Part shown: in pieces, positions 25,018 through 34,607 of the stretch
Layout: every line of letters begins with the position of its first letter
Numbering within the stretch: position 1 is the stretch's first letter
Source of the DNA: Oceanisphaera arctica
GTDB taxonomy: Bacteria > Pseudomonadota > Gammaproteobacteria > Enterobacterales > Aeromonadaceae
Direction: 5' to 3'
Length of the DNA: 49,992 nucleotides
Assembly (NCBI RefSeq): GCF_002936955.1
Contig: NZ_MPZM01000021.1
Coordinates: 1-49,992 of the forward strand
Notes under the pieces: generated by a model
Seen by the model: only the letters and a program-made list of their open reading frames with translations
Told to the model about the DNA's origin: nothing
Databases searched by the model: none
Position numbers and translations under genes: made by a program

Positions 25018-25911
25018 CTATGAGGCGGCCAGATGTTTCCGGATGGGTGCCAGTAGCAAGGGGCTGAGATCGATGGTGTTGGAGGGGTGGGTAATGGCAT
25101 TGGTGGTGATCAACCGGCGCAACCCGTTGTCGGTCAGCTGCTGCTCGATGCGGTCGGCAAAGAGGCCGTGAATGGCGGCGCAGTCCACCCGGTTCAGGCC
25201 CTGGGCGCGTAATGCCTGCAGGCAGCGCAGCACCGTCTGACCGCTGGAGATCACATCGTCGATGATCAGGGCGGTGTGCCGGTGCCAGGCGGACAGATCC
25301 GGCAGCTGGACCGTTACCTGGCGGTCGCCGCTGCGCACCTTGCTGCCGACAACATAATCATGGCCGCTACGCGCGGCGATCTGTGACACCCATTGTTCGC
25401 TCTCCGCATCCGGCCCCACCAGCAGCAGCGGCTCTTGCCGCTCACCCAGCCAGTCGGCCAGCAAGGGCGCGGCCTGCACCACAGTGCTCGGCACCCTATA
25501 GATTTCGTCCAGACTGTGATAACGATGCAGATGCGGGTCGACCGTGACCAGCCAGTCGACCTGTTGCGACAACAGCCGGGCGAAGGTGCGCGAGGTGACC
25601 GCCTCGCCGGAATGAAAGCGGCAGTCCTGGCGCATGTAACACAGATAGGGGGCAACCAGGCCTACCTGGCTGGCGCCCATCTCCTTCAGGGTGTCGCACA
25701 AAAAACTCAGGGGCAGAAACTTGTCATCGGGGTGGGACAGGTCCGCCAGCACCAGTACGGGGCGGCCTGTTACCTCGTTGTGGATGCGCAGGTAGCTTTC
25801 GCCATCCGGAAAACGGCGCCGTTCCAGCCGGCCGGCGTCGGCGTGCAGGCCCCGGCACAGGGGGGACAGCAGCGGATGCGCGTCATCCAGGGAAAACAGC
25901 AAGGGCATCAT
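25018..25911 (-). CDS. PRPP-synthetase-like protein paired with AMP phosphorylase
   Basis: A 297-residue member of the ribose-phosphate pyrophosphokinase family. Retained features are RRFPDGESYLRI, the RQD of CYMRQDCRF (ATP side), His residues in VDPHLHRYHS, KVR in VVGSKVRSGD (catalytic Lys/Arg position) and the PRPP loop IIDDVISSGQT. It departs from housekeeping Prs in these motifs, so it is a specialised paralogue. The ATG at 25911 overlaps the stop of the upstream phosphorylase (ATGA) with GGAG seven nt before it, so the two are translationally coupled. It probably turns a ribose phosphate released by the partner into PRPP. The direct substrate (ribose-5-P or ribose-1,5-bisP) is uncertain. 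Confidence 0.8.
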   Translation of the reverse strand: MMPLLFSLDDAHPLLSPLCRGLHADAGRLERRRFPDGESYLRIHNEVTGRPVLVLADLSHPDDKFLPLSFLCDTLKEMGASQVGLVAPYLCYMRQDCRFHSGEAVTSRTFARLLSQQVDWLVTVDPHLHRYHSLDEIYRVPSTVVQAAPLLADWLGERQEPLLLVGPDAESEQWVSQIAARSGHDYVVGSKVRSGDRQVTVQLPDLSAWHRHTALIIDDVISSGQTVLRCLQALRAQGLNRVDCAAIHGLFADRIEQQLTDNGLRRLITTNAITHPSNTIDLSPLLLAPIRKHLAAS

Positions 25912-27416
25912 GGGGCTTCTCCAATCATGAACATATCGTGATTGTTGGCGTAATAGGCCGCCGCATAGTCCAGCTCGCCCCGGCTGTCGGCGTAGAGGGT
26001 CAGCAAGGGCTGATGCTGCGCCAGAGCCTGGCCCAGCTTGATATGCAGGCGCAGGCCGGCGGCCGGAGAAATGGGTGCGCCGGCCAGCTTGGCCAGCCGT
26101 GACAGGCGCCGGTTGTCCATGGCCAGCAGGGTGCCGCTGTGCCGGGCCCCCAGCTCGAGCTGGTGGGTAGCCTGCGGAATTTGCTTCATTCCGCCCTGGG
26201 CGTCGCAAATCTGCTTGAACTGCTCCCAGGCCTGACCCGAAGCCAGTAGCTCCTGTGCCCGGGCCTGAGCGACCTCAAGGGAGGCGCCGCCCGCCAGATT
26301 CAGCAGGTTGGCGGCGAGAAACAGCGCCCGCTCGCGCAAGTCGGCAGGAGCCTCGGGCTCGTTGTTGAGCACGGCGAGAATGTCTTGCGCCTCCTGAGCC
26401 GGCCCTATGCCATAACCGATGGCTTCGGCGCCATCGGTGATCAGGCAGCGCATATTGAGCCCCAGCGCCTTGCCGACGGTGTCGAACAGGCCGGCCAGGT
26501 GTCTGGCCTCGTGCTGACTGCGTACCTTGGCGGTCGGCCCCACGGGAATGTCGATCAGCGCATGGGTGGAGCCGGCGGCCAGCTTCTTGGACAGCACAGA
26601 GGCCACCAGCTGACCGACGCCGTCGATGTCCAGCGCGTGCTCGATGCGGATCAGCATGTCGTCGGCGGGGCTGAGGTTGACGGCGCCGCCCCAGGCCAGG
26701 CAGGCATTGACCTTGCGTACTGTCTGCTGAATCTGTTCCAGGCTGAGGCGCACCGTGGTCAGCACCTCCATGGTATCGGCGGTACCCGAAGGGGAGGTGA
26801 TGGCCCGGGACGAGGTCTTGGGCATAACCAGGCCGGCGGCGCTGGCGATGGCCACTACTATGGGCGTGGTTCTGTTGCCGGGCACGCCGCCGATGCAGTG
26901 CTTGTCGACCAGTAGCGGGGTGTCGGGCCAGGTCAGCCGTTTGCCGCTGGCCACCATGGCCTGGGTGAGGGCGATGATTTCCTGGGTGTTGAGGCAGTCG
27001 ACCCCGGCGGTGATGAAGCTGGCAATCTGCATGTCCGAATAACGGTGAGCGGCGATGTCGGCCACTATGTCGTGAATTTCACGGGATGACAGGGTATGGC
27101 CGTAGATTTTCTTGCGGACCGCGCTCATGGAATGAAGCAGGGGCGCATGACTGATCTGCACCCGCTCCCCCCCCTTGAGCGCCATCCGTTGCCAGGCGAT
27201 GTTCGAGAAGCCGATATGATCGGGCGGCAGCACCTTTTCGGTGACCACATTGAGGGTGGCGATGAGGGTGTTGTCTTCCAGACCTATCTGGATGCGGGTA
27301 TTGGCGTTGAAGCCCTCGGCCCGGCACACCTCGCAGTCGGCACGCATGAACACCACCGGCTCCTGGTGGGTATCTATGCCCATTTCCATGGCAATCAGCG
27401 AATGAGAGGCGGACAT
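25908..27416 (-). CDS. AMP-phosphorylase-type thymidine phosphorylase family protein
   Basis: A 502-residue protein with the extra N-terminal domain of about 85 residues seen in archaeal AMP phosphorylases and absent from E. coli DeoA. The active-site region reads DKHCIGGVPGNRTTPIVVA and KTSSRAITSPSGTAD, which matches the archaeal nucleoside-5'-monophosphate phosphorylase pattern rather than DeoA (KHSTGGVGD). The inferred reaction is NMP + Pi to base + ribose-1,5-bisphosphate in the cytoplasm. AGGAAG precedes ATG 27416. No RuBisCO or ribose-1,5-bisphosphate isomerase is in the window; the coupled PRPP-synthetase-like gene suggests nucleotide salvage instead. Confidence 0.85.
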   Translation of the reverse strand: MSASHSLIAMEMGIDTHQEPVVFMRADCEVCRAEGFNANTRIQIGLEDNTLIATLNVVTEKVLPPDHIGFSNIAWQRMALKGGERVQISHAPLLHSMSAVRKKIYGHTLSSREIHDIVADIAAHRYSDMQIASFITAGVDCLNTQEIIALTQAMVASGKRLTWPDTPLLVDKHCIGGVPGNRTTPIVVAIASAAGLVMPKTSSRAITSPSGTADTMEVLTTVRLSLEQIQQTVRKVNACLAWGGAVNLSPADDMLIRIEHALDIDGVGQLVASVLSKKLAAGSTHALIDIPVGPTAKVRSQHEARHLAGLFDTVGKALGLNMRCLITDGAEAIGYGIGPAQEAQDILAVLNNEPEAPADLRERALFLAANLLNLAGGASLEVAQARAQELLASGQAWEQFKQICDAQGGMKQIPQATHQLELGARHSGTLLAMDNRRLSRLAKLAGAPISPAAGLRLHIKLGQALAQHQPLLTLYADSRGELDYAAAYYANNHDMFMIGEAP

Positions 27417-27500
27417 GGCACCGGCTTCCTGTTAATGGCGGGGAACAGTTCAAGCTTAGTCGGAGCCGGGTACCTTTTTCTGCACGTTATGGCTACATAG

Positions 27501-27537
27501 GGGGAAAAAGAAAACAAGGGCCATAGCGGCCCTTGTT
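27501..27537 (-). terminator. Rho-independent terminator of the BCCT gene
   Basis: Perfect 10-bp stem AACAAGGGCC / GGCCCTTGTT with a 5-nt loop. On the minus strand it is followed by TTTTCTTTTT. It lies 34 bp after the BCCT stop codon. Confidence 0.9.
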
Positions 27538-27570
27538 GTCGTGTCGTTACGTTTCAGAACACAGGGGTGT

Positions 27571-29133
27571 TCAGGACGCCGGTTTGGTGAGCTCTTCGCT
27601 GCGCAGCTTGTGGGTGACGATCCCCTGCTCATAGGCCATGGCGTGGGCCATTCTGGGCCCGGTCCATATGACCGGCAACAGCAGCAGTGACACCGGTGCC
27701 GCCGTGATCACTATGAAGGACTGCAGCGCATTGATGCCGCCTTCACCCATTCTCAGCAATACCGCCGCCACCACACCCATGGTCAGGGCCCAGAAGATAC
27801 GGTCCCGGGTGCGCGGCGTGTGGTCGCCGCTGATGGCCATGGCGATGGAATAGGCCATGGAATCACCGGTGGTGGCCACGAAGATCACCGTCAGTACCAG
27901 AAAGGCGGGCACCATCAGCGCCGCCAGGGGCAGCTGCTGGGTTACCGCCAGCAGGGCTGCCGGCAAGCCGCCATCCTGCAAGGGAGCGGAAACCACGCCG
28001 GGCAGGGCCTGTTCATAGAAGATGCCGGCGCCGCCTAGGCTGGCAAACCAGAAGTTGGTGACCAGTGGGGCCATGATGGCAACGGCCATCACCAGCTCGC
28101 GCAGGGTACGGCCGCGGGAGATGCGGGCGATAAACAGCGCCATCATGGGGCCATAACCGATAAACCAGCCCCAGAAGAACACGGTCCACCAGCCCAGCCA
28201 GGCGTCATCCTGCCGGTTGAGCGCCATCGGCATGAAGTCCTGCAGATAAACACCCATGCCGTTGAGGAAGGAATCGATGATAAAGCTGCCGGGGCCGGCC
28301 AGCAATATGGTGGCCAGCAAGATCACCGCCAGTACCACGTTGGCGCTGGACAGCCACTGAATGCCCTTTTCAATCCCCGTAGAGGCAGACAGGGTGTAAA
28401 TAGCGACCAGGCCGCCCAGTATGGCCAGTTGCAGGCCATAGTTGTTTTCCCAGCCCAGTAGCGATTCGAAGCTGAAGCCCAGCTGAGTGGCGAGAAAGCC
28501 GATGGGACCTATGGTGCCCGCAGCCACCGCGATAATGGAAACCACATCGGCCAGGGTGCCCAGCCAGTGGGTTTCGATGCGTTCGCCCATCAGCGGATAG
28601 AGCAGGGTACGCGGCCGCATGGCCAGCCCCTTGTGATAGTGGGCGTAGACCACCACCACCGCCGACAGGGTGCCGAGAGAAGCCCAAGCCAGAAAGCCCC
28701 AGTGCATGAAGCTCTGGGCCAGCGCCGCCGATACCGCCGACACGCCGGATTCGGCATCCGCGAAGTTAGGCGGCGTGGTGATGTAGTGATACATGGGTTC
28801 GGCTGCCGACCAGAACACTCCGCCACCGGCCAGTAGGGTACACATGATTACCGCCAGCCAGCGAAAGGTGGAGCTGTCGGGGCGCACATTGCCCCCCAAG
28901 CGTATATCACCGTAGCGGGTAAAGCCCAGCACCAGGGCCACTATGAGGTTGGCCAGCATCCAGACCTGCCACAGAGGACCAAACAGATCGACCACCCAGG
29001 CGAAGCTGAGATTGATCCAGTGAGTCATTTGTTGCAGGTCGAAAAGGGCGAGCGCTACGAAGAGGAGGAGGAAGCCGCCGCTGAGGCTGGCGACGAGGCG
29101 ACTTTCGGAAGTTCGGGATTCAGGAGGTTTCAT
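27571..29133 (-). CDS. BCCT-family transporter (betaine/choline/carnitine type)
   Basis: A 520-residue inner-membrane protein with about twelve helices. BCCT landmarks are GGGVFWSAAEPMYHYITTPP, the aromatic substrate-box region WTVFFWGWFIGYGPMMALFIARISRGRT and ATTGDSMAYSIAMAISGDH. These transporters take up quaternary ammonium compounds or related zwitterions with Na+ or H+, often for osmoprotection. The frame stays open more than 1 kb upstream, but that part is antisense to the EEP gene. The family start fits MKPPESRTSESRLV at 29133, with only a weak ribosome binding site. The substrate is not predictable. Confidence 0.9.
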   Translation of the reverse strand: MKPPESRTSESRLVASLSGGFLLLFVALALFDLQQMTHWINLSFAWVVDLFGPLWQVWMLANLIVALVLGFTRYGDIRLGGNVRPDSSTFRWLAVIMCTLLAGGGVFWSAAEPMYHYITTPPNFADAESGVSAVSAALAQSFMHWGFLAWASLGTLSAVVVVYAHYHKGLAMRPRTLLYPLMGERIETHWLGTLADVVSIIAVAAGTIGPIGFLATQLGFSFESLLGWENNYGLQLAILGGLVAIYTLSASTGIEKGIQWLSSANVVLAVILLATILLAGPGSFIIDSFLNGMGVYLQDFMPMALNRQDDAWLGWWTVFFWGWFIGYGPMMALFIARISRGRTLRELVMAVAIMAPLVTNFWFASLGGAGIFYEQALPGVVSAPLQDGGLPAALLAVTQQLPLAALMVPAFLVLTVIFVATTGDSMAYSIAMAISGDHTPRTRDRIFWALTMGVVAAVLLRMGEGGINALQSFIVITAAPVSLLLLPVIWTGPRMAHAMAYEQGIVTHKLRSEELTKPAS

Positions 29134-29310
29134 CAATTCACTTTGTTCAATGCATGAACGCGCCAATTGTACAGAAACAGCACTAAAAAGTGAAGTTTGG
29201 CCAAAAGTCGGCCAAAAGTGGTGTATTTCAGGCGTAAAGCAGAGGGAAGAATGGCAGCCCCTTCTGCTAAGATGGAATGACATTTTTCCGTCAAGGCAGG
29301 ATGTTCGCTT

Positions 29311-30045
29311 ATGCTTCGCCCCCGAGTAACGCCGCATCAGCTTGTTCATCAGCATCAGCCGCTGGATGGCAACATGCTGGGCGTGATGTGCTGGAACACC
29401 CAGAAGCTGACCCTGAGCCCCGAGTTTCAGCTGTGTCTGACCCAGCTGCTGGCGAAGTTTCCTACCCGGCTGCTGCTGTTGCAGGAAGCCAAGCTGGCCC
29501 TGAGCCATCGGCTGCAGCTGGACGGCTGGTCTTATGCGGTATCGCCCAATATTCAGACGCCGTTCCATCTGTTCGGGGTGCTGACCGCCGGTCAGTGCGC
29601 CTTCGACGACATTACCGTTCTGCTCAGTCACAACCGGGAGCTGCGCTTCGCCACCCATAAAAGCCAGATCCTCACCCATCATCCCCTGAGTGGTGGCGAC
29701 ACCCTGCTGGTGGCCAATATTCACGCCATCAACTTCGTGCGCCACGGGCAGTTTTACCACGAGATTGCCGTGCTCCGGCAGGCCTTGCTGCAGCACAAGG
29801 GGCCGCTGATCGTCGCCGGCGACTTCAACGTCTGGAGCCGCTCCCGGCGCCTTTATCTGGCCCAGTTCTGCCGGGCCATGGGGCTGAAGCAGGCGGTGAT
29901 GGAAGACGCGCAGCACATCAAGAGCTACCTGCGCCAGCCGCTGGACTTTATCTTCTACCGGGACTTGACCCTGCACTCCGCCACCGCCATCAATACCCCC
30001 ACGGTGTCGGACCACAACCCCATCTACGCGCAGTTCTCGCGCTGA
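29311..30045 (+). CDS. Endonuclease/exonuclease/phosphatase family protein
   Basis: A 244-residue protein of the DNase I-like EEP fold. Visible catalytic elements are MCWNTQK (Asn), LLQEAK (metal-binding Glu), NIHAINF (His position), VAGDFNVWSRSR (Asp/Asn) and the terminal TVSDHNPIYAQF (Asp/His pair). Substrates range from DNA to phosphoinositides, so none is assigned. No signal peptide. Divergent from the BCCT gene across 177 bp. AGGA precedes the ATG. Confidence 0.88.
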   Translation: MLRPRVTPHQLVHQHQPLDGNMLGVMCWNTQKLTLSPEFQLCLTQLLAKFPTRLLLLQEAKLALSHRLQLDGWSYAVSPNIQTPFHLFGVLTAGQCAFDDITVLLSHNRELRFATHKSQILTHHPLSGGDTLLVANIHAINFVRHGQFYHEIAVLRQALLQHKGPLIVAGDFNVWSRSRRLYLAQFCRAMGLKQAVMEDAQHIKSYLRQPLDFIFYRDLTLHSATAINTPTVSDHNPIYAQFSR

Positions 30046-30231
30046 GTTGAGTGAACCAGCCAGAAGAATGTAAGGCAGCGAACCACCTGGTGGATCCCGA
30101 GGGGATTCACGGCTGATTGACCCGGAACAATGAAAGTTGCCGGAAAATATGCTCATATACTCGGCCGTCATTTTTCATAATCGACATATTTCCGCACTGT
30201 GTATCGTCCAGGACCCAGGAGGCCCTCTTTT

Positions 30232-32574
30232 TTGATTATCCACCTTGTTCAAAATGCGGCCTTGCTGCTGTCGTTGTGCTGGCTGCAATCGCTCAATCAC
30301 CGTTTCTGGGACAGGAACTATAGCGCCGCACAATTGATGTCCGGCCTGCTGTTCGGCTTTACCTGTGTGATTGGCATGATGATAGCCCTCGAGCCGGAGA
30401 GCGGTCTGATATTCGATGCCCGCAGCGTGGTACTGAGCATGGCCGCGCTGTTTGGCGGCGCCCTGGTTTCGGGTATCGCCGGCCTGATCGCGGCTGCCTA
30501 TCGCCTCTGGCTGGGCGGCGCCGGCATGTGGGGAGGCCTGGGTGATATAGTGCTGTCCGTGTTACTGGGATTGGGGTACCGATATTTCCACCTGCGCGGC
30601 AAGGTCGGCAGGGGACCCGGGGCGCTGCTGATCTTCGGCCTGCTCGTGCATATCCTGATGCTGTTACTGTTTAACCTGCAGCCCATATCCAATGCCGCAT
30701 GGCAAGCCAGTGTATCCATGCTGCTGGTGATGCCCGTTGCCACCGTCTGGCTGGGCTGGATGCTCGCAGACATAGCACGGCGGGGTCGTGACGAGCGGGA
30801 GCTGAACATCGCCGCCACCGCCTTCGAGACCCGGCAGGGAATGCTGGTTACCGACCCGAGTAGCCGCATTCTGCGGTGTAATCAGGCATTCAGTGCCATC
30901 ACAGGTTACAGTGCCGAGGAGGTTGTCGGCAAAAAAGCCAGCCTGCTCAGCTCCGGGCGCCATGATGCCGCCTTCTACCAGGCGATGTGGCAGCAGCTAG
31001 CGGCAACAGACCGCTGGCAGGGCGAGGTATGGAACCGGCGCAAGAACGGCGAAATATACCCCGAATGGCTGTCGATCAGCGCGGTGCGTAACCCCCGGGG
31101 CCAACTCACCCACTATGTGGCATCGATGGACGACATCACCGAACGCAAGGCCGCCGAGGCACGCATCCAGCATCTCGCGCTCTTCGATGCGCTGACCGGC
31201 CTGGCCAACCGCAGCCTGTTGCTCGACCGGGTGCAGTACGCCATGAACACGGGCGCACGCAGCGGCCAGTATGCAGCCCTGCTGTTTCTCGACCTCGACG
31301 GCTTCAAGAGTATCAACGACCTGCATGGCCACCACACCGGTGACCAGTTGTTACGCCTGGTCGCCGAACGCCTCGGTGACGCGACATTCGCCAGCGATAC
31401 GGTGGCGCGGCTCGGTGCCGACGAGTTTGTGGTGATGATCGAGAGTCTGGCCGGCGAGCACCAGGAGGCCGCCACCCAGGCCGAGCAGTTTGCCAAGGAG
31501 CTGCTGATCACACTGGGCAAGTTCTACCAGCTCGATGCACTCAAACTGCACATCGGTGCCAGCATTGGTGTGACCTTGTTCAACGACGACTCCAGCACCG
31601 CCAGCGAGCTGATACAGCAGGCCGAGCTGGCCATACATCAGGCCAAGGCGGCGGGCAAGAATACCATGCGTTTCTTTGATCCGGCCATGCAGAAGGCGGT
31701 CAGTGCGCGGCTACGCCTGGAAGAAGACATTCGCCGGGGGTTGCAGGCCGAAGAGTTCATCCCCTACCTGCAGCCGCAGCTGGATGAGGCCGGCCGCGTG
31801 GTCGGTGCCGAAGTACTGGCGCGCTGGCAGCATCCCCGGCGCGGCCTGCTCGGTCCGGGGGTCTTTATCGAGGTGGCCGAACAGGCCGGGCTGGTCGAGC
31901 AGGTAGACTTTCAGATGCTGCGCCAAGCCTGCCATCGGCTGGCAGTGTGGCGACAATCGCCTGCTACCGCCTCGCTCAGCCTGGCGGTCAACCTCAGCGC
32001 CCGGCTGCTCTATCAAGCCGATTTCGTCGACAAGCTGCTCCAGCTGCTGGAGCTGAGCGGTGCCGATCCGTATCGGCTGAAGCTGGAACTGACCGAAACC
32101 ATGCTGCTCGACGACATGCCGGCGGCCGTTGCCCGCATGCACCAACTCAGGGAACATGGCATACGCTTTTCGATTGATGACATCGGCACCGGCTATTCGT
32201 CGCTGGCCTATCTGCAGACACTGCCGCTGGATCAGTTGAAGATTGACCAGTCCTTCGTGCGCGAGCTGCCAGAAAACGGCAACAGCCTGGCGATTATCCG
32301 GGCCATCTGTGCACTGGCGGGCAGCCTGCAGCTGGAGGTGATTGCCGAAGGTGTGGAGACGGAGGAGCAACACAAGCAGTTGCAGGATATTGGCTGCCGG
32401 CATTTTCAGGGTTATCTGTTTGGCCGGCCCATGCCGCTGGACGAGTTCGAACGCCGAGTGACGATGGCACCGGAGGAAGAGCCGCAGAGGGCCTTGTCAT
32501 GCCCAGGCAGATCAGAGTTGCATGCGAGAGCCGGGGAAGCCAGCACAGAGCGGGACGTTAAGCCATGTTGCTGA
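30232..32574 (+). CDS. 5TM-sensor PAS-GGDEF(degenerate)-EAL protein, probable c-di-GMP phosphodiesterase
   Basis: About 780 residues: a 5TM-5TMR_LYT-like membrane sensor (1-185), PAS (about 195-305), GGDEF (315-480) and EAL (490-735). The GGDEF signature reads GADEF (395-399) and the I-site Arg is missing, so cyclase activity is doubtful. The EAL domain keeps EVL (527-529), LTETML, DDIGTGYSSL, LKIDQSFV and EGVET, so cleavage of c-di-GMP to pGpG is likely. The TTG at 30232 with AGGAGG nine nt upstream is preferred over a GTG at 30199 that has no ribosome binding site. It overlaps the next gene, an intact GGDEF protein, by ten nt. The 186 bp upstream show a TATACT-like -10 at 30156 and nothing else. 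Confidence 0.9.
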   Translation: MIIHLVQNAALLLSLCWLQSLNHRFWDRNYSAAQLMSGLLFGFTCVIGMMIALEPESGLIFDARSVVLSMAALFGGALVSGIAGLIAAAYRLWLGGAGMWGGLGDIVLSVLLGLGYRYFHLRGKVGRGPGALLIFGLLVHILMLLLFNLQPISNAAWQASVSMLLVMPVATVWLGWMLADIARRGRDERELNIAATAFETRQGMLVTDPSSRILRCNQAFSAITGYSAEEVVGKKASLLSSGRHDAAFYQAMWQQLAATDRWQGEVWNRRKNGEIYPEWLSISAVRNPRGQLTHYVASMDDITERKAAEARIQHLALFDALTGLANRSLLLDRVQYAMNTGARSGQYAALLFLDLDGFKSINDLHGHHTGDQLLRLVAERLGDATFASDTVARLGADEFVVMIESLAGEHQEAATQAEQFAKELLITLGKFYQLDALKLHIGASIGVTLFNDDSSTASELIQQAELAIHQAKAAGKNTMRFFDPAMQKAVSARLRLEEDIRRGLQAEEFIPYLQPQLDEAGRVVGAEVLARWQHPRRGLLGPGVFIEVAEQAGLVEQVDFQMLRQACHRLAVWRQSPATASLSLAVNLSARLLYQADFVDKLLQLLELSGADPYRLKLELTETMLLDDMPAAVARMHQLREHGIRFSIDDIGTGYSSLAYLQTLPLDQLKIDQSFVRELPENGNSLAIIRAICALAGSLQLEVIAEGVETEEQHKQLQDIGCRHFQGYLFGRPMPLDEFERRVTMAPEEEPQRALSCPGRSELHARAGEASTERDVKPCC

Positions 32575-34574
32575 ATCACGGCAGGGTGCTGCTACCTTAT
32601 ATGGCGATGATGGTTCTGGCCGAGCTGATGCTCATGCTGATGATGGAGTGGCTCGGGCTGGACATTCTGGGATTCTGGCTGGTTGCGGTGTTTGATGCCA
32701 CTGCCATGTCTCTGACGGCCATTATCCTGCTCTTCTGCCTGACGAGTCGTGACCAGGACCATGGCGGTGTACTCAGGCCCGATGCCCAGTTGAAGGCCGG
32801 GGCGATCGTGTTTGTGACCGAGCTGCTGATCATGCTGCTGTTTCCGCTGGCTGCTCATGGCTGGCCGCAGGCCCTGCTTGATGCCGCCTTACTGTCTGCC
32901 GTCAGCGGTTTTCTGATTTACTGGCAGGTTTTGCTGCCCTTGCAGCGCAGCCAGAAGACTCAAGCCTCCGAGGCCTCTTCATCCATTGTCTGGGGAGCGC
33001 TGTTCACGTATCTGAGTTTGATGACCTGTGCCGGCATCATACTGTTCTCCGTCTATCAGCAACAGCAGCAGCAACGATATGAGGAGGTCGGTGCGGCTGA
33101 AATGTACCATCTCGACGGCGTCAGGCAGGAACTGCTGGCCAACCTGCACGAGGCGGCCCTCGACATCATCCTGCTTGCCGGCCAGGCGGAACGGTTTGTT
33201 ACTCAAACCGGGCTCGGCTTCGACGAGCAGCAGCTGGCTGCCGATTACCTGACTTACCTTAAGGTGAGGCGCCACTATGCCCAGTTGCGACTGATTGACC
33301 GTCAGGGCGAGGAGCAGATCCGCGTGGAGCGCGCTCAGGACAAACCGGTAGCGATACCCGCCGAAAAACGCCAGAACAAGCGGCAGCGTGATTATTTCGG
33401 CAAGGCCATGCAGGCGGCCAGGGGTGAAATTTACATCTCGGGGGTGGATCTGAATATTGAACATGGCCAGGTAGAGATACCAAGCAATCCTGTCATTCGG
33501 CTGGCGACGCCCTTTTTCGATGAGGCAGGCAGCAAGCAGGGCATCGTTATCGTCAACCTGATGGCGGAGCGTTTGCTGGAGGGCTTGTCCAGGCAGAGAC
33601 AGCCTCTGCGGGGGCGGCTGATGCTGTTGCACCATGAGGGCTTCTGGTTGTATGGCGTTGAAGAAGCGCGGCGTTGGGGCTTTGTGCTTGACGAGCGGCG
33701 TCAGCACAGCTTTGCCAGCAGTCACCCCGCCGTCTGGGAACAGATGCAGGGGCAGCCTGAAGGATTTATCCGGGCCCCCGAGGGGCTTTATGCCTACCAG
33801 AAGCTGACTGCGCGCGATCACTCGGGGCTCGGCGCCATGGCGTCCGACGAGGCCGGGCTGCAGCCGCCTCAGTGGTGGCTGATCTCCGTTGTCGACAGCA
33901 GCGTCTTCGCACAGGACATGGCCAGGATCCGCAATCTGCTGTTGGTGATTTCGCTGTTCTTTGCCGTGCTGACCGCCATCGGTATTCTGTTGTTCTGCCA
34001 CACCCTGAACAAGCGGATAGAGGCGGAGCGCAAGCTGCATCAGCAGGCAAATTTCGACTTTCTCACCGGGCTGGCGAATCGGGCTCTGTTCACTCGTACC
34101 CTGGACGGGGAACTGCAGCGCAGCCGGCGCAGCGGTGTCGACGCGGCGCTGTTTTATATGGATCTGGATAACTTCAAGCCGATTAATGACAGGCTTGGCC
34201 ATGACGCCGGCGATACCGCACTGAAAGAAGTTGCGCGACGGTTGCAGCACAGTGTGCGACCTTACGATACGGTGGCTCGCATGGGCGGTGACGAATTTGC
34301 CATTCTGGCGTCCGGCCCGCTCAGATCGGGGGATATCGACACCCTGGCCAGGCGCATCCTGGACGCCTTTGTGCCGCCCGTCGAGGTTGCCGGTCAGCGG
34401 TGTCAGCTGGGCGTCAGTATCGGTATTACCCTGTTGCACCAGGGGGTCCGTCACCACGATCAGGCACTGGCCGCAGCCGACAGCGCCATGTATAAAGTCA
34501 AACAGTCCGGCAAGCAGGGGTTCTTAGTGGTGCCGGCACTCTCGGTGTCGAAAGATACGGATGATATGGCATAA
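32565..34574 (+). CDS. Membrane diguanylate cyclase with periplasmic sensor (GGDEF, I-site intact)
   Basis: A 669-residue protein. Four hydrophobic segments lie in the first 165 residues. A large extracytoplasmic region resembling a double-Cache sensor follows (about 175-455), then a membrane helix (about 460-482) and a GGDEF domain. The signature is MGGDEF (574-578) and the inhibitory I-site RPYD is at 565-568, exactly five residues before it. An active, feedback-inhibited diguanylate cyclase making c-di-GMP is therefore expected. It overlaps the phosphodiesterase gene by ten nt, so opposing activities are made from one transcript. Nearby pilus and polysaccharide genes are plausible outputs. 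Confidence 0.92.
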   Translation: MLLNHGRVLLPYMAMMVLAELMLMLMMEWLGLDILGFWLVAVFDATAMSLTAIILLFCLTSRDQDHGGVLRPDAQLKAGAIVFVTELLIMLLFPLAAHGWPQALLDAALLSAVSGFLIYWQVLLPLQRSQKTQASEASSSIVWGALFTYLSLMTCAGIILFSVYQQQQQQRYEEVGAAEMYHLDGVRQELLANLHEAALDIILLAGQAERFVTQTGLGFDEQQLAADYLTYLKVRRHYAQLRLIDRQGEEQIRVERAQDKPVAIPAEKRQNKRQRDYFGKAMQAARGEIYISGVDLNIEHGQVEIPSNPVIRLATPFFDEAGSKQGIVIVNLMAERLLEGLSRQRQPLRGRLMLLHHEGFWLYGVEEARRWGFVLDERRQHSFASSHPAVWEQMQGQPEGFIRAPEGLYAYQKLTARDHSGLGAMASDEAGLQPPQWWLISVVDSSVFAQDMARIRNLLLVISLFFAVLTAIGILLFCHTLNKRIEAERKLHQQANFDFLTGLANRALFTRTLDGELQRSRRSGVDAALFYMDLDNFKPINDRLGHDAGDTALKEVARRLQHSVRPYDTVARMGGDEFAILASGPLRSGDIDTLARRILDAFVPPVEVAGQRCQLGVSIGITLLHQGVRHHDQALAAADSAMYKVKQSGKQGFLVVPALSVSKDTDDMA

Positions 34575-34607
34575 ACCGGGTTGAGCGGTGCCCTGGTCGT
34601 AACGGAC

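Noticed and set aside
29134-30171. N-terminal extension of the BCCT gene by about 345 codons
   Set aside because: It is antisense to the EEP gene and contains no BCCT or other domain; the family start fits 29133.
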